A stretch of DNA of 64,000 nt from Nocardia sienata NBRC 100364 (GCF_001613205.1 NZ_BDBX01000005.1:235382-299381), one strand, 5' to 3'; shown: positions 18,196 to 29,105, counted from the stretch's first letter. The notes: generated from the sequence alone by a model not told the origin. Made by a program: numbers and translations.

Positions 18196-20005
18196 TCTGT
18201 CCCTCTTCGGTCACGACCCGCTGTGGCTGGTCGCCGCCAAAGCCGTCGCCATTTTCGTATTCCTGCTGCTGACCGTGCTGTTCGGGGTGCTGGTCGAGCG
18301 CAAGGTCGTGGCCTGGATGCAGATGCGGGTCGGACCCAACCGTGTGGGGCCCAAGGGGTTGCTGCAGAGCGCCGCCGACGGCGTGAAGATGGCGTTCAAG
18401 GAAGATATCGTCCCCGCGATCGTCGACAAACCCATTTTCGTACTCGCGCCGATCATTTCCGTCGTCTCGGCCGTCCTGGCCTTCGCCGTGATCCCGTTCG
18501 GGCCGGAGGTCTCGATCCTGGGGCAGCGGACCGCCCTGCAGCTCACCGATCTACACGTCGGTGTTCTCTATATTCTCGCGGTCACCTCGATCGGTGTGTA
18601 CGGGATCGTGCTGGCCGGCTGGGCCTCGGGCTCCACCTATCCGCTGCTGGGCGGGTTGCGTTCCACCGCGCAGGTGATCTCCTACGAGATCTCCATGGCG
18701 CTCTGCTTCGGGGCGGTGTTCCTGCTCGGCGGCACCATGGCGACCTCCGGCATCATCGCCGCCCAGCAGCCCACCTGGTATGTGTTCCTGCTGCTGCCGT
18801 CGTTCCTCATCTACTGCATCTCCATGGTCGGGGAGACCAACCGGGCCCCGTTCGACCTGCCAGAGGCCGAGGGCGAACTCGTCGGCGGTTTCCACACCGA
18901 GTACTCCTCGCTGAAGTTCGCGATGTTCATGCTCGCCGAATACGTGAACATGGCCACGGTCTCGGCGCTGGCGACCACCATGTTCCTCGGCGGCTGGCGC
19001 GCCCCGTTCCCGATCAACCTCTGGGAGGGCGCGAATTCGGGCTGGTGGCCGCTGCTGTGGTTCACCGCCAAGGTCTGGATGTTCCTGTTCGTGTTCATCT
19101 GGCTGCGCGGGACGCTGCCGCGGCTGCGCTACGACCAGTTCATGAAACTGGGCTGGAAACTGCTCATCCCGACCTCGCTGGCCTGGGTGATGGTGGTGGC
19201 CACCGCCCGGGTCCTCGATCTCGAGGGATATCGCGTGCGCACACCGATTCTGGTGATCGGTGGCCTGCTCCTCGCCGGGCTCCTGATCGGGTTGTTCCTC
19301 CGGGCCGGGAACGCCCCCGCCACCGCGCCGGAGTTCGGTCCCGAGGACGATCTACCGGCGGGCAACGCTGCACCGGGCGTGCCGGCCGGCAGCCAGGTCT
19401 TCCTGGGCTTCCCCACGCCGCCGCTGCCGGAGCGGACCTCGACCATCGCCTCGTCCCCCGGGCTGCTCGAACCGCTGGCGGGTTTCGCGGTCACCGCGCT
19501 CACCATGTTCAAGAAGCCCAATACCGAGTTCTATCCCGAGGAGAAGGTCCCCACCGCACCGCGCTATCACGGACGCCACCAGCTCAACCGGCATCCCGAC
19601 GGGCTGGAGAAGTGCATCGGCTGCGAGCTGTGCGCCTGGGCGTGCCCGGCCGACGCGATCTACGTCGAAGGCGCCGACAACACCGAGGAGGAGCGCTTCT
19701 CCCCCGGCGAACGCTACGGGCGGGTCTACCAGATCAACTATCTGCGCTGTATCGGCTGCGGCCTGTGCATCGAGGCATGCCCGACCCGGGCGCTGACAAT
19801 GACCAACGAGTACGAACTCACCGACGACAACCGCGCCGATCTCATCTACGAGAAGGACCGGTTGCTCGCCCCGCTGGCCCCGGAGATGCAGGCCCCGCCG
19901 CACGCGATGCAGCCGGGCAGCACCGAGGCCGACTACTACCTCGGCCGGGTGGGTCCCGCGCCGCAGCGGCCCACCGCCGATACCGCGCCGGGAGGTAACC
20001 GATGA
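18188..20005 (+). CDS. nuoH-nuoI: NuoH-NuoI fusion (single frame for membrane subunit H and ferredoxin subunit I)
   Basis: One uninterrupted 605-residue frame covers both subunits. Residues 1 to about 375 are NuoH: eight or so helices with [40 protein letters not shown] and [11 protein letters not shown]. Residues about 376-425 form a polar Pro/Gly-rich linker. Residues about 425-605 are NuoI, with two [4Fe-4S] motifs at C476-C479-C482-C486 ([12 protein letters not shown]) and C521-C524-C527-C531 ([12 protein letters not shown]). In other actinobacteria I know, the two genes are separate. An internal GTG (Val in APGVPAGSQ, about 19379) could start a separate NuoI, but no good ribosome-binding site precedes it. 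The alternative explanation is a sequencing indel that removed a stop. Confidence 0.85.
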   Translation: MTDLSLFGHDPLWLVAAKAVAIFVFLLLTVLFGVLVERKVVAWMQMRVGPNRVGPKGLLQSAADGVKMAFKEDIVPAIVDKPIFVLAPIISVVSAVLAFAVIPFGPEVSILGQRTALQLTDLHVGVLYILAVTSIGVYGIVLAGWASGSTYPLLGGLRSTAQVISYEISMALCFGAVFLLGGTMATSGIIAAQQPTWYVFLLLPSFLIYCISMVGETNRAPFDLPEAEGELVGGFHTEYSSLKFAMFMLAEYVNMATVSALATTMFLGGWRAPFPINLWEGANSGWWPLLWFTAKVWMFLFVFIWLRGTLPRLRYDQFMKLGWKLLIPTSLAWVMVVATARVLDLEGYRVRTPILVIGGLLLAGLLIGLFLRAGNAPATAPEFGPEDDLPAGNAAPGVPAGSQVFLGFPTPPLPERTSTIASSPGLLEPLAGFAVTALTMFKKPNTEFYPEEKVPTAPRYHGRHQLNRHPDGLEKCIGCELCAWACPADAIYVEGADNTEEERFSPGERYGRVYQINYLRCIGCGLCIEACPTRALTMTNEYELTDDNRADLIYEKDRLLAPLAPEMQAPPHAMQPGSTEADYYLGRVGPAPQRPTADTAPGGNR

Positions 20006-20853
20006 ACGGCACCGGAACGGCCCTGCTGGCCGCCGCCCCGCTGACCGACGCCGGAACCGGTGAAACGGTGCAGTTCTGGATCCTGGCCCCGCTGGCGGTG
20101 CTGGGTGCGCTCGGTATGGTCTTCGCGGCCAAGGCCGTGCACTCGGCGATCTGCCTGGCGGCCACCATGATCACGCTGGCGGTGTTCTATATCGCCCAGG
20201 ACGCGCTGTTCCTCGGAGTCGTGCAGATCGTGGTGTACACCGGCGCGGTCATGATGCTGTTCCTGTTCGTCCTGATGCTGGTCGGGGTCGATTCGGCGGA
20301 ATCACTGCGGGAGACGCTGCGCGGGCAGCGGATCGCCGCCGGGGTCGTCGGCGTCGGTTTCGGGGTTCTGCTGTGCACGGGTATCGCGCACGGGGTCCGT
20401 AATTCCGGAGTCCAATTCCCCGCCACCGGTTTCCCGGGACGTGATGTGATCGGTGCCCTGGCCGAACTGATCTTCGTCCGTTACGTCTGGGCCTTCGAAC
20501 TCACCGGCGCGCTGCTGATCGCGGCCACCATCGGTGCCATGCTGCTGGCCCACCGGGAGAGGTTCGGCCCGAAACTCGGCCAGCGGGAACTGTCACGCCG
20601 ACGGTTCCGCGATGCCGGGCACCGGCCCACTCCGCTGCCCACCCCCGGTGTCTACGCCCGGCACAACGCCGTGGACATCCCGGCGCGGCTACCGGACGGA
20701 TCCTTCGAGGAGCTTTCGGTCTCGACCATTCTGCGGCACCGCCGCACCCAGGCGCTCACCGACGCGGCGGTGCTCTCGGTCGGCTCTTCGCCGGTCACCG
20801 GATCCGCTGACACCGGCACCGCCCGCCCGGCCGACGAGGAAGGTATCCGGTGA
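20002..20853 (+). CDS. nuoJ: NADH-quinone oxidoreductase subunit J
   Basis: NuoJ is a five-helix membrane subunit. The 283-residue chain shows [51 protein letters not shown], the conserved helix 2-3 block. A hydrophilic tail of about 80 residues extends beyond the last helix, as in other actinobacteria. It overlaps the upstream stop and the nuoK start (GTGA). Confidence 0.95.
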   Translation: MNGTGTALLAAAPLTDAGTGETVQFWILAPLAVLGALGMVFAAKAVHSAICLAATMITLAVFYIAQDALFLGVVQIVVYTGAVMMLFLFVLMLVGVDSAESLRETLRGQRIAAGVVGVGFGVLLCTGIAHGVRNSGVQFPATGFPGRDVIGALAELIFVRYVWAFELTGALLIAATIGAMLLAHRERFGPKLGQRELSRRRFRDAGHRPTPLPTPGVYARHNAVDIPARLPDGSFEELSVSTILRHRRTQALTDAAVLSVGSSPVTGSADTGTARPADEEGIR

Positions 20854-21149
20854 ATCCCGAGAACTATCTGTTCCTGTCCGCGCTACTGTTCACCATCGGC
20901 GCCGCGGGCGTGCTGCTGCGGCGGAACGCGATCATCGTCTTCATGTGCATCGAGCTCATGCTCAATGCGGTGAATCTCGCGTTCGTCACCTTCGCGCGGA
21001 TGCACGCGAACCTCGACGGTCAGGTCTTCGCCTTCTTCACCATGGTGGTCGCCGCGGCCGAGGTCGTGGTCGGTCTGGCCATCATCGTCACCATTTTCCG
21101 CGCCCGCCGCTCGACCTCGGTCGACGACGCCAACCTGCTGAAGTTCTGA
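20850..21149 (+). CDS. nuoK: NADH-quinone oxidoreductase subunit K
   Basis: This 99-residue subunit has three helices with the conserved buried glutamates in [14 protein letters not shown] and [11 protein letters not shown], part of the proton path. It starts with GTG at 20850 overlapping the nuoJ stop. A gap of 77 bases follows before nuoL. Confidence 0.96.
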   Translation: MNPENYLFLSALLFTIGAAGVLLRRNAIIVFMCIELMLNAVNLAFVTFARMHANLDGQVFAFFTMVVAAAEVVVGLAIIVTIFRARRSTSVDDANLLKF

Positions 21150-21226
21150 CGTGTTCGGGTCGAGCGCGGAGGCGGTAGCGCAGTGTAACCACGCAGCGCT
21201 CCCGAGCATGTCGAAAGGACACTGAC

Positions 21227-23113
21227 GTGGATACCGCAACGCTGTGGCTGCTGCCCGCTCTGCCCCTGGCCGGCGCCGCCGTACTGCTGCTCACCGGGCG
21301 TCGCGCCGACGCATGGGGTCATCTGCTCGCCACCGTGACCGCGCTGGCCTCCTTCGTAGTGGCGGTAATCGCCTTCGCCGGGATGCTCGGCCGTGCCGGC
21401 GCCGATCGCGCGGTGACACTGGATCTGTTCAGCTGGGTGCCGATCGCCGAGCTCCAGGTCGACTTCGGGCTCGCCCTGGACCAGCTGTCCATCTGTTTCG
21501 CCCTACTCATCACCGGCGTCGGCTCGCTCATCCATATCTACTCCGTCGGATATATGAGCCACGATCCCGGCCGCCGCCGGTTCTTCGCCTACCTGAACCT
21601 GTTCCTCGCGGCCATGCTGCTACTGGTGCTGGCGAACAACTATCTGGTGCTGTACCTGGGCTGGGAGGGCGTCGGTCTGGCCTCGTATCTGCTGATCGGG
21701 TTCTGGTACCACAAGCCGTCGGCGGCCACGGCCGCCAAGAAGGCGTTCGTGGTCAACCGGGTCGGTGATATGGGCCTGGCGATCGCCATGATGATCATGT
21801 TCGCCACCTTCGGGTCCCTCGATTTCGGTGCGGTGTTCGGCGCGGCCCCTGGGGCGAGCGACGCCACACTCACCGCCGTCGGCCTGTTCCTGCTGCTGGC
21901 AGCCTGCGGTAAATCCGCCCAGGTACCACTGCAATCGTGGCTCGGCGATGCCATGGAGGGCCCCACCCCGGTGTCGGCGCTCATCCACGCCGCCACCATG
22001 GTCACCGCGGGTGTGTACCTGATCGCCCGCTCGAACCCGCTCTACGATCTCGCCCCCACCGCCCGGGTCGCGGTGGTGGTGGTCGGCGCGGTGACCCTGC
22101 TGTTCGGCGCGATCATCGGGTGCGCCAAGGACGACATCAAGAAGGCGCTGGCCGCCTCCACCATGAGCCAGATCGGCTATATGGTGCTGGCCGTCGGCCT
22201 CGGTCCCGCGGGATACGCGGTGGCCATCATGCATCTGCTGACCCACGGCTTCTTCAAGGCGGGCCTGTTCCTCGGGGCGGGTTCGGTCATGCACGCCATG
22301 GACGACGAAACCGATATGCGGCGCTACGGCGGATTGCGCACCCTGCTACCGATCACCTACATCACCTTCGGTCTCGGATATCTCGCCATCATCGGTGTGC
22401 CGCCGTTCGCCGGGTTCTTCTCCAAGGACCGCATCATCGAAGCGGCCTTCGCCGCCGAAGGCGCCGCCGGTCCGATCCTGGGGACCGTCACCCTGCTGGG
22501 CGCCGGACTCACCGCCTTCTATATGACGCGGGTGATGCTCCTGACCTTCTTCGGCGAACGCCGCTGGAAGCCCGATACCCATCCGCACGAATCCCCCGCT
22601 GTGATGACGGGTCCGATGATCCTACTGGCGCTCGGTTCGGTCGGCGCCGGAGCGGTTTTCGTCTGGGGGTCTTCGCTGCAGAACTGGCTGGCCCCGGTCG
22701 TCGGCGAGCACCACGGTGAACCGATTCTGCCGGTTCCGGTCATCACCGGGCTCGCCCTCGCGGTGGTCGCGGCGGGCGTGGCGGTCGCCTACCGGCAGTA
22801 CGGGCGCAGCGCGGTGCCCGACAGCGCACCGCAGGAGGTGACCGCGCTGACCGTGGCCGCGCGGCGCGATCTCTACGGCGACGCCGTCAACGAGGCCGCC
22901 TTCATGCGGCCCGGCCGTCACCTGACCCGCGCCCTGGTCTTCCTCGACAACCGCGGTATCGACGGTCTGGTCAACGGCACCGCCGCCCTCATCGGCGGTC
23001 TGTCCGCGCGGGCCCGCCGGGTCCAGACCGGTTTCGTTCGTTCCTATGCCCTGTCCATGTTCGCCGGCGCGGCCCTGGTGGCCGCAGCCCTGCTGGCCGT
23101 GAGGATCTGGTGA
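21227..23113 (+). CDS. nuoL: NADH-quinone oxidoreductase subunit L
   Basis: NuoL is the distal antiporter-like proton pump with the long lateral helix. The 628-residue chain has [18 protein letters not shown], the lysine-bearing KAPLQSW-like segment ([31 protein letters not shown]) and [18 protein letters not shown]. The C-terminal lateral helix and final anchor are present. It starts with GTG 21227 after AAAGGA. Its stop overlaps nuoM by four bases. Confidence 0.97.
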   Translation: MDTATLWLLPALPLAGAAVLLLTGRRADAWGHLLATVTALASFVVAVIAFAGMLGRAGADRAVTLDLFSWVPIAELQVDFGLALDQLSICFALLITGVGSLIHIYSVGYMSHDPGRRRFFAYLNLFLAAMLLLVLANNYLVLYLGWEGVGLASYLLIGFWYHKPSAATAAKKAFVVNRVGDMGLAIAMMIMFATFGSLDFGAVFGAAPGASDATLTAVGLFLLLAACGKSAQVPLQSWLGDAMEGPTPVSALIHAATMVTAGVYLIARSNPLYDLAPTARVAVVVVGAVTLLFGAIIGCAKDDIKKALAASTMSQIGYMVLAVGLGPAGYAVAIMHLLTHGFFKAGLFLGAGSVMHAMDDETDMRRYGGLRTLLPITYITFGLGYLAIIGVPPFAGFFSKDRIIEAAFAAEGAAGPILGTVTLLGAGLTAFYMTRVMLLTFFGERRWKPDTHPHESPAVMTGPMILLALGSVGAGAVFVWGSSLQNWLAPVVGEHHGEPILPVPVITGLALAVVAAGVAVAYRQYGRSAVPDSAPQEVTALTVAARRDLYGDAVNEAAFMRPGRHLTRALVFLDNRGIDGLVNGTAALIGGLSARARRVQTGFVRSYALSMFAGAALVAAALLAVRIW

Positions 23114-24732
23114 GCGCCGTGCCCTGGTTGTCCGTGCTCTGGCTGTTGCCCGTGGTGGGCGCGGCGGTCGTACTCCTGCTGCCGGCCGCGCAGCGACTAC
23201 TGGCCCGCTGGGTCGGCCTGGTGTTCACCGTGGCCACCTTCGGTGTGGCGCTGGGGGTGGCGATGGCCTTCCAACCCGGCGGCGAGCAGTTCCAGTTCGT
23301 CGAATCCCACACCTGGATACCGGCGTTCGGCGCCGGATACACCCTCGGCGTGGACGGGATCGCGCTGGTCCTGGTGCTGCTCACCGCCGGGCTGGTCCCA
23401 CTGCTGGTCATCGCCGGCTGGCACGACGACCGCGAGGTCGGCACCGGGAAACGGGTGGCCCACACCTATATCGCGCTCACCCTCCTGGTGGAGGCGATGG
23501 TGCTGGTGTCCTTCCTGTCCCTGGACATTCTGCTGTTCTACGTGTTCTTCGAGGCCATGCTGATCCCGATGTACTTCCTCATCGGTGGTTTCGGGCCACG
23601 CACCGACGATGCGCAGGTCCGGCAGCAGCGTTCCCGCGCCGCGGTGAAGTTCCTGCTGTACAACCTGTTCGGCGGCCTGATCATGCTCGCCGCGGTGATC
23701 GGCCTCTATGTACTCACCGTCCAGCAGGACCTCGGCGCGGACGGTGCCGGAACCTTCGACCTGCGCACAGTGGTCGCAGCCGCCAACTCCGGCCAGCTCG
23801 GTGCCGGACCGGCGGTGCTCAACGCCCTGTTCCTCGGTTTCATGTTCGCGTTCGCGGTCAAGGCGCCGCTGTGGCCGCTGCACACCTGGCTGCCGGACGC
23901 CGCCGTCTCCGCGACCCCGGCGAGTGCGGTGCTGATGATGGCGGTGGTCGACAAGGTCGGCACCTTCGGCATGCTGCGCTACTGTCTGCTGCTGTTCCCC
24001 GCAGCGGTCGACACCTACGCGCCGCTGGTGATCACGCTGGCCGTGATCGGCATCCTCTACGGCGCACTGCTGGCCATCGGCCAGACCGATGTGATGCGTC
24101 TGATCGCCTACACCTCCATCTCGCACTTCGGCTTCATCGTGCTCGGTATCTTCGCCATGACCAGCCAGGCCCAGACCGGCGCGACTCTGTACATGGTCAA
24201 TCACGGACTGTCCACAGCGGCTCTGTTCCTGGTGGCAGGTTTCCTGGTGTCGCGGCGCGGCAGTCGGCTCATCGCCGATTACGGCGGAGTACAGAAGGTG
24301 GCGCCGGTGCTGGCCGGAACATTCTTCATCGCCGGCCTGGCGACGCTCTCGCTGCCCGGGCTCGCGCCGTTCGTCAGCGAATTCCTGGTCTTGATAGGCA
24401 CTTTCAGCAGATATGAGGTGGCCGCGGTGGTCGCCGCCGCCGCGCTGGTCCTCGCGGCCGTCTATGTGCTGTGGCTGTACCAGCGGATGATGACGGGTCC
24501 GGTGGCCGAGGGCAGCGAACGGATCCGGGATCTGGTGCCGCGCGAGCTCGTGGTCGTGGTGCCGCTGCTCGGCGCCCTGATCTTCTTCGGTGTCTATCCG
24601 AAACCGGTGCTGGATTTCATCGACCCCGCGGTGAACCAGACCCTCACCACGGTCGGCAGTGTCGATCCCGCACCGCCGGTCCCGGCCCGGCCGGAAGCGG
24701 CGAACCCCGGAGGTGTGCATCATGAGCGCTGA
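23110..24732 (+). CDS. nuoM: NADH-quinone oxidoreductase subunit M
   Basis: This 540-residue antiporter-like subunit has [17 protein letters not shown] with the catalytic Glu. It also has [17 protein letters not shown] and [18 protein letters not shown]. The start is GTG 23110, overlapping the nuoL stop. Its 3' end overlaps nuoN by 11 bases. It forms one of the three proton channels of complex I. Confidence 0.97.
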   Translation: MSAVPWLSVLWLLPVVGAAVVLLLPAAQRLLARWVGLVFTVATFGVALGVAMAFQPGGEQFQFVESHTWIPAFGAGYTLGVDGIALVLVLLTAGLVPLLVIAGWHDDREVGTGKRVAHTYIALTLLVEAMVLVSFLSLDILLFYVFFEAMLIPMYFLIGGFGPRTDDAQVRQQRSRAAVKFLLYNLFGGLIMLAAVIGLYVLTVQQDLGADGAGTFDLRTVVAAANSGQLGAGPAVLNALFLGFMFAFAVKAPLWPLHTWLPDAAVSATPASAVLMMAVVDKVGTFGMLRYCLLLFPAAVDTYAPLVITLAVIGILYGALLAIGQTDVMRLIAYTSISHFGFIVLGIFAMTSQAQTGATLYMVNHGLSTAALFLVAGFLVSRRGSRLIADYGGVQKVAPVLAGTFFIAGLATLSLPGLAPFVSEFLVLIGTFSRYEVAAVVAAAALVLAAVYVLWLYQRMMTGPVAEGSERIRDLVPRELVVVVPLLGALIFFGVYPKPVLDFIDPAVNQTLTTVGSVDPAPPVPARPEAANPGGVHHER

Positions 24733-26344
24733 GCTGTCCGCCGGTACGGTCCTGGCCGCGGCCGTACCGGCGCCGAGTATCGAATACCACGTGCTGGCGC
24801 CGATCCTCATCGTGTTCGGCGCGGCGGTGGTGGGTGTGCTGGTGGACGCGTTCTTCCCACGCCCGTGGCGGTACCCCGCGCAGCTGGTGCTGACTCTGGC
24901 GGCCCTGGGGGCCGCGCTGGTCGCCGTGTTGCTGCTGTCCGGGACCGCGACGACGGCCGCGGTCGGCGCGGTCGCGGTCGACGGGGTCACTCTTTTCCTT
25001 CAGGGCACTCTGCTGATCGTCGGCATCCTGTCGGTGCTGTTCGTCGCCGAACGCGGGCCGCTGCCCCGGCCGCGCTCCGGGCCGGGTACCTGGACTCGCG
25101 CCGCCGCGACCGCCGACTACGGGATGGACGCGTTCACTCCGCAGGCCTCCGCCGTCCCGGGCAGCGGGGCCGAGCGGTCGGCCGCGACCGCGGGGATCAC
25201 GCCCACCGAGGTCTTCCCGCTGTTACTGCTGGCCCTGGGCGGCCTGCTGCTGTTCCCCGCCGCCAACGATCTGCTCACCATGTTCGTCGCGCTGGAGGTA
25301 CTCTCCCTGCCGCTGTACCTGCTGTGCGGGCTGGCCCGGCGGCGCCGGCTGCTCTCGCAGGAGGCAGCGCTGAAGTACTTCCTGCTGGGCGCGTTCTCCT
25401 CGGCCTTCTTCCTGTACGGGGTCGCGCTGCTCTACGGCCAGACCGGTACGGTCCGCCTCGCCGGAATCGCCGACGCGCTCGCCGCCGAGACCGGCGCGCC
25501 CACCCTGGCGCTGCTGGGCGTGGCGATGCTGGCCGTGGGTCTGCTGTTCAAGGTCGGCGCGGTGCCGTTCCAGGCGTGGGTGCCCGATGTGTACCAGGGC
25601 GCACCGACGCCGATCACCGCGTTCATGGCTGCGGCGACCAAGATCGCCGCGCTGGGCGCCCTGCTGCGCGTGCTGTCGGTGGGTGTCGTGGAGATCGCCG
25701 ACGACTGGCGGCCGGTACTGGCGGCCGTCGCGGTGGCCACCATGGTGGTCGGGGCGGTGCTGGCGATCACGCAGACCGATATGAAGCGGATGCTCGCCTA
25801 TTCGTCCATCGCGCATACCGGGTTCCTGCTCACCGCACTGGTCGCCGCCGACGACCGCGGGATCGCCGCGACCCTCTTCTACCTTTTCATCTACGGCCTG
25901 GGCACCCTGGGCGCCTTCGCGATCGTGAGCATGGTGCGCGAAGCCGACGGGACGGAGGCGACGGCGCTGTCGCGCTGGGCCGGGCTCGGCCGCCGCGCCC
26001 CGTGGCTCGCCACCCTGTTCGCGCTGCTGCTGCTGTCGTTCGCCGGTATCCCGATCACCGCGGGTTTCGTGGCGAAATTCGCGGTGTTCCAGGCCGCCGC
26101 CGGCAGCGACGCCGGTCTGCTGGTGATCGTCGGCGTGTTGGCCAGCGCTATCGCCGCGTTCTTCTATATCCGGGTGATCGTGCTGATGTTCTTCACCGAG
26201 CCGCCCGCCGACCCACCCGAGATCGTCGGTCCGCCCGCCGCGACCACGGTGGCGGGCATCGCGGCGGTGACCACCCTGATCTTCGGCATCATTCCGCAAC
26301 CCCTGCTGGATCTCGCCGATCGCGCCGGGGAGTTCGTGCGGTAG
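24722..26344 (+). CDS. nuoN: NADH-quinone oxidoreductase subunit N
   Basis: The 540-residue NuoN is the last gene of the operon. It has VALEVLSLPLYLLCGL, FKVGAVPFQAWVPDVYQGAPTPITAFMAAATK and TDMKRMLAYSSIAHTGF. A loop of roughly 50 polar residues (about 115-160) interrupts the N-terminal helices, common in actinobacterial NuoN. I chose ATG 24722 (GGAGGTG upstream) over an in-frame GTG at 24659 inside nuoM. No strong hairpin follows it. Confidence 0.96.
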   Translation: MSAELSAGTVLAAAVPAPSIEYHVLAPILIVFGAAVVGVLVDAFFPRPWRYPAQLVLTLAALGAALVAVLLLSGTATTAAVGAVAVDGVTLFLQGTLLIVGILSVLFVAERGPLPRPRSGPGTWTRAAATADYGMDAFTPQASAVPGSGAERSAATAGITPTEVFPLLLLALGGLLLFPAANDLLTMFVALEVLSLPLYLLCGLARRRRLLSQEAALKYFLLGAFSSAFFLYGVALLYGQTGTVRLAGIADALAAETGAPTLALLGVAMLAVGLLFKVGAVPFQAWVPDVYQGAPTPITAFMAAATKIAALGALLRVLSVGVVEIADDWRPVLAAVAVATMVVGAVLAITQTDMKRMLAYSSIAHTGFLLTALVAADDRGIAATLFYLFIYGLGTLGAFAIVSMVREADGTEATALSRWAGLGRRAPWLATLFALLLLSFAGIPITAGFVAKFAVFQAAAGSDAGLLVIVGVLASAIAAFFYIRVIVLMFFTEPPADPPEIVGPPAATTVAGIAAVTTLIFGIIPQPLLDLADRAGEFVR

Positions 26345-26526
26345 ACCGGAGCGGCCCGCCTCAGGGTTCCGGACCGCACAGCTTCCGGACCGCCGAGTGC
26401 TCGACCGGGGACAACCCCGCCGACCATGCGTTGATCTCGGAACCAGGGCGGATTCGGTTTGGCCCCCGGCGGCGGGGCCTCCCACACCGACGCGTAGATC
26501 ACCGACCACAGACAGTGGTAGTTGCG

Positions 26527-26817
26527 TCACCGTCGCGGTTTCCGCGCTACGCAGACCGCGCTGCGGCCGTTCGTCTCGTCGATCCAGTCCTGCGCAGTGC
26601 CGTCGGCGACAAGGATGTGTTCGGTCTCGACGGTCTGCGCGACGACGCTGTCGATACAGCGCTGCAGCAGCTCGGGTGACCCGGGGAAGTACGGAGTCAC
26701 GATCACGGAGGACACGAACCACCCGCCTCCGACCGCGAGGTCACCGTACCCGCCCACCGTGACGGCGGCGGAGTATCGCCCGCTGTCCAGGCGGCGCTCG
26801 GCTGTGGGGATACGCAC
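26527..26817 (-). pseudogene. Glycosyltransferase family 2-like N-terminal remnant
   Basis: The 96-residue frame (GTG 26817) contains VSSVIVTPYFPGSPELLQRCIDSVVAQ followed by HILVADGTAQDW. This resembles the first 60 residues of a GT-A glycosyltransferase up to the DxD-type region. A TGA at 26527-26529 then stops it. The same frame continues after the stop with a Trp-rich stretch (YHCLWSVIYASVW) and runs antisense into nuoN. It lacks the rest of the catalytic domain, so it looks like a decayed or truncated gene. The stretch 26345-26526 contains nothing else recognisable. Confidence 0.5.
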
Positions 26818-26828
26818 ACTTCACATTT

Positions 26829-26880
26829 GTTGATTAGCGCAAGCAACAAACTTATAGTTGATTAGCGAAAGCAACTAATC
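26829..26880. promoter_or_regulatory. Tandem MarR-type operators upstream of marR-MFS
   Basis: A 19-base element, GTTGATTAGCGCAAGCAAC, occurs at 26829-26847. It recurs with one change (GTTGATTAGCGAAAGCAAC) at 26857-26875, a 28-bp period. Each is an imperfect palindrome with GTTG/CAAC ends. The second copy extends to GATTAG-N9-CTAATC (26860-26880). The elements lie 16-67 bases upstream of the MarR start and overlap an AT-rich promoter-like stretch (CTTATA). Autorepression of the MarR-MFS operon is the likely role. Confidence 0.7.
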
Positions 26881-26895
26881 AGGTCTGGAGCACGC

Positions 26896-27453
26896 ATGGG
26901 AGTCCCCCCCGACACAGCACAGGGCATTCTCGACGAACTGTTCCTCATCAGTCGAGCGCTTCGCCGGTCCCTGGCACAACCCGAGGAGGGCCGGCTGCTG
27001 CCGGGCGGGATCAGCGTCCTGGTCAACCTGGAATCGGCCGGTTCGTGCCGCCAGGTCGATCTCGCCACCCAGATAGGTATCAGCGCCTCGGCGATGAGCC
27101 GGCACATCACCGAACTGGTCGCCGACGGTTACGTCCTGCGCAATACCGATCCCAGTGACGGGCGCGCCATCCGCGTCGAGGTCTCCCCCGCCGGCCAGGA
27201 ACTTCTTGCCCGGATCCGGGAATCGCGGGTCCGGGGCCTACAGGAAGTCCTGGCCGACTGGACCGTGGACGACGCCGAGCACGCCCACCAGATCCTGCAC
27301 ATACTCCGGAACCGACTCATCGCCCGGGACAGTCGCCACGCCGCGACCGATAGCCAGAAACATCCGCACAGCTCACCGTCCACGGACACGCAGCGCAGCG
27401 TCACCGAAGAACACGAGCCGGAATCGAAAGAGAGTCAGGAAATAGATGTCTAG
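26896..27453 (+). CDS. MarR family transcriptional regulator
   Basis: The 185-residue product has the MarR winged helix: ISVLVNLESAGSCRQVDLATQIGISASAMSRHITELVADGYVLRNTDPSDGRAIRVEVSPAG. These are the recognition helix and DxRxxR-like wing. The last 35 residues are a polar tail rich in His, Ser and Glu that is not part of the fold. The start is ATG 26896. Its 3' end overlaps the MFS gene by eight bases. It most likely represses the downstream efflux pump through the tandem operators, with release by a small aromatic or drug-like ligand. Confidence 0.9.
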   Translation: MGVPPDTAQGILDELFLISRALRRSLAQPEEGRLLPGGISVLVNLESAGSCRQVDLATQIGISASAMSRHITELVADGYVLRNTDPSDGRAIRVEVSPAGQELLARIRESRVRGLQEVLADWTVDDAEHAHQILHILRNRLIARDSRHAATDSQKHPHSSPSTDTQRSVTEEHEPESKESQEIDV

Positions 27454-29086
27454 TCCCGTCGAGGCGGTGACGCGGCGAGACCCTTACGCGATGAGCCACC
27501 GTGAGGTTCTCGAATCGCTCACCGGGTTACTGGCCGCACTGTTCACCGCGCTGCTCAGTACCACGATCGTGGCGACCGCGCTGCCCACGATCATCGGCGA
27601 TCTGCAGGCTTCGCAGACCGCCTACGCATGGGTGATCACCAGCGCGCTGCTGGCCAACGCCGCCTCCACCCCCATCTGGGGCAAACTCGCCGACCTCTTC
27701 AACAAGAAGGTTCTGGTCCAGACGGCCATCGTCATCTTCGTGGCAGGCTCGGTCCTCGCCGGTTTCGCCCACGATGTCACGCTGCTGCTGACCGCCCGCG
27801 TCGTCCAGGGCATCGGCATGGGCGGTCTGACCGCACTCGTCGTCGCCATCATCGGCAGTATCGTCGCGCCGCGGGAACGAGGCCGGTACTCCGGCTATAT
27901 GGGCGCGGTGATGGCGGTTTCCATGTCGGGCGGCCCCATACTCGGTGGCGTCATCGTGGACAGCCCGCTCGGCTGGCGCTGGTGCTTCTTCGTCTGCGTA
28001 CCACTCGCACTGATCGCGTTGTTCCTGCTGCAGCGCACGCTGCGGCTGCCCACCGAGCGCAAGGACGATGTGTCCATCGACTGGCTCGGTGCCGCCCTGA
28101 TGACCGCCGGTGTCTCGATTCTGCTGATCTGGGTCTCCTTCGCGGGGAAGGCCGGCTACTACGAGTGGTTCTCCCGGGAATCGCTGCTGTACGTGGGGGC
28201 GGGCGTGGCGCTGCTCGCGGCGACCGTCTGGGTGGAGGCCCGCGCGAAGTCGCCGATCGTGCCACTGCGGATCGTCACCGAGCACACCACCGGCCTGGCG
28301 ATCATCGCGTCCATCGCGGTGGGAATCGGAATGTTCGGCGCGACGACCTTCCTCGGTCAGTACTTCCAGACCTCGCGCGGCTATTCGCCGACGATCGCCG
28401 GCATCCTGACGATTCCGATGGTCGCGGGCACGCTCGTCGCCTCGGTTGTCTCCGGTCAGTTGATCACCCGGTTCGGCAAATGGAAAGGGTTCGTCGTCGG
28501 TGGCGCCACCTTGCTGGTGTTCGGCTTCGCGCTGCTCTCCGCGCTCGATCACGAAACCGACCTCTGGCTGGTCAGCGCATACATCGCGGTGGTGGGCCTG
28601 GGCGTCGGCATGATGATGCAGAACCTGGTACTGGCCGTGCAGAACACGGTGAGCGTGCACGATATCGGCGCGGCCTCCAGCAATGTCGCCTTCTTCCGCA
28701 CCTTCGGTGGCGCCATCGGGGTCTCGGTGCTGGGTTCGGTTCTGGCAAACCGCGTCGGTGAGCTCTCGGCCCAGGGGTTCGCCCGGCTGGGCATCCAGAC
28801 CTCCTCGGGTGATGGCAGCAACCTGGACCTGGACAGCCTGCCCACACCGATCGCCACCATCGTGCGCGCGTCCTACGGCGACGCGACCGGCCGGATCTTC
28901 CTGATCGCCGCGGTCGCGGCGGTGGTCGCGCTCCTGGCGACCACGCTGCTGCCGAACCGGCCGCTGCGCCGCACGATCGATATCGACCCCGAGCTCGATC
29001 CGATGGGTTCCGCTGACCTGGCAAACCGGGTCGGTGAGGTGGAATCCGGCGAATCCGCCCGCCGGGAACCCGCGCTGCAGAGCTGA
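27446..29086 (+). CDS. DHA2 (EmrB/QacA) family MFS multidrug efflux transporter
   Basis: The 546-residue protein has 14 predicted helices. MFS motifs are visible: GKLADLFNKK (motif A), LLLTARVVQGIGMGG (motif B) and AVSMSGGPILGG (motif C). Proton-driven export of drugs or toxic metabolites at the inner membrane is expected. It overlaps the MarR gene and is almost certainly co-transcribed with it. A perfect terminator hairpin lies 20 bases after the stop. The substrate is unknown. Confidence 0.9.
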   Translation: MSSPVEAVTRRDPYAMSHREVLESLTGLLAALFTALLSTTIVATALPTIIGDLQASQTAYAWVITSALLANAASTPIWGKLADLFNKKVLVQTAIVIFVAGSVLAGFAHDVTLLLTARVVQGIGMGGLTALVVAIIGSIVAPRERGRYSGYMGAVMAVSMSGGPILGGVIVDSPLGWRWCFFVCVPLALIALFLLQRTLRLPTERKDDVSIDWLGAALMTAGVSILLIWVSFAGKAGYYEWFSRESLLYVGAGVALLAATVWVEARAKSPIVPLRIVTEHTTGLAIIASIAVGIGMFGATTFLGQYFQTSRGYSPTIAGILTIPMVAGTLVASVVSGQLITRFGKWKGFVVGGATLLVFGFALLSALDHETDLWLVSAYIAVVGLGVGMMMQNLVLAVQNTVSVHDIGAASSNVAFFRTFGGAIGVSVLGSVLANRVGELSAQGFARLGIQTSSGDGSNLDLDSLPTPIATIVRASYGDATGRIFLIAAVAAVVALLATTLLPNRPLRRTIDIDPELDPMGSADLANRVGEVESGESARREPALQS

Positions 29087-29105
29087 GCAGGTAGCGCTCC
29101 CGCTC

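Noticed and set aside
18223..19998. 591-codon open frame in another phase of nuoH-nuoI
   Set aside because: It is Arg-rich with no hydrophobic helices, whereas the other frame encodes both subunits clearly.
23197..24990. 597-codon open frame antisense to nuoM/nuoN
   Set aside because: It is a His/Gln/Gly/Arg-rich shadow of two well-identified membrane subunits, with no domains.
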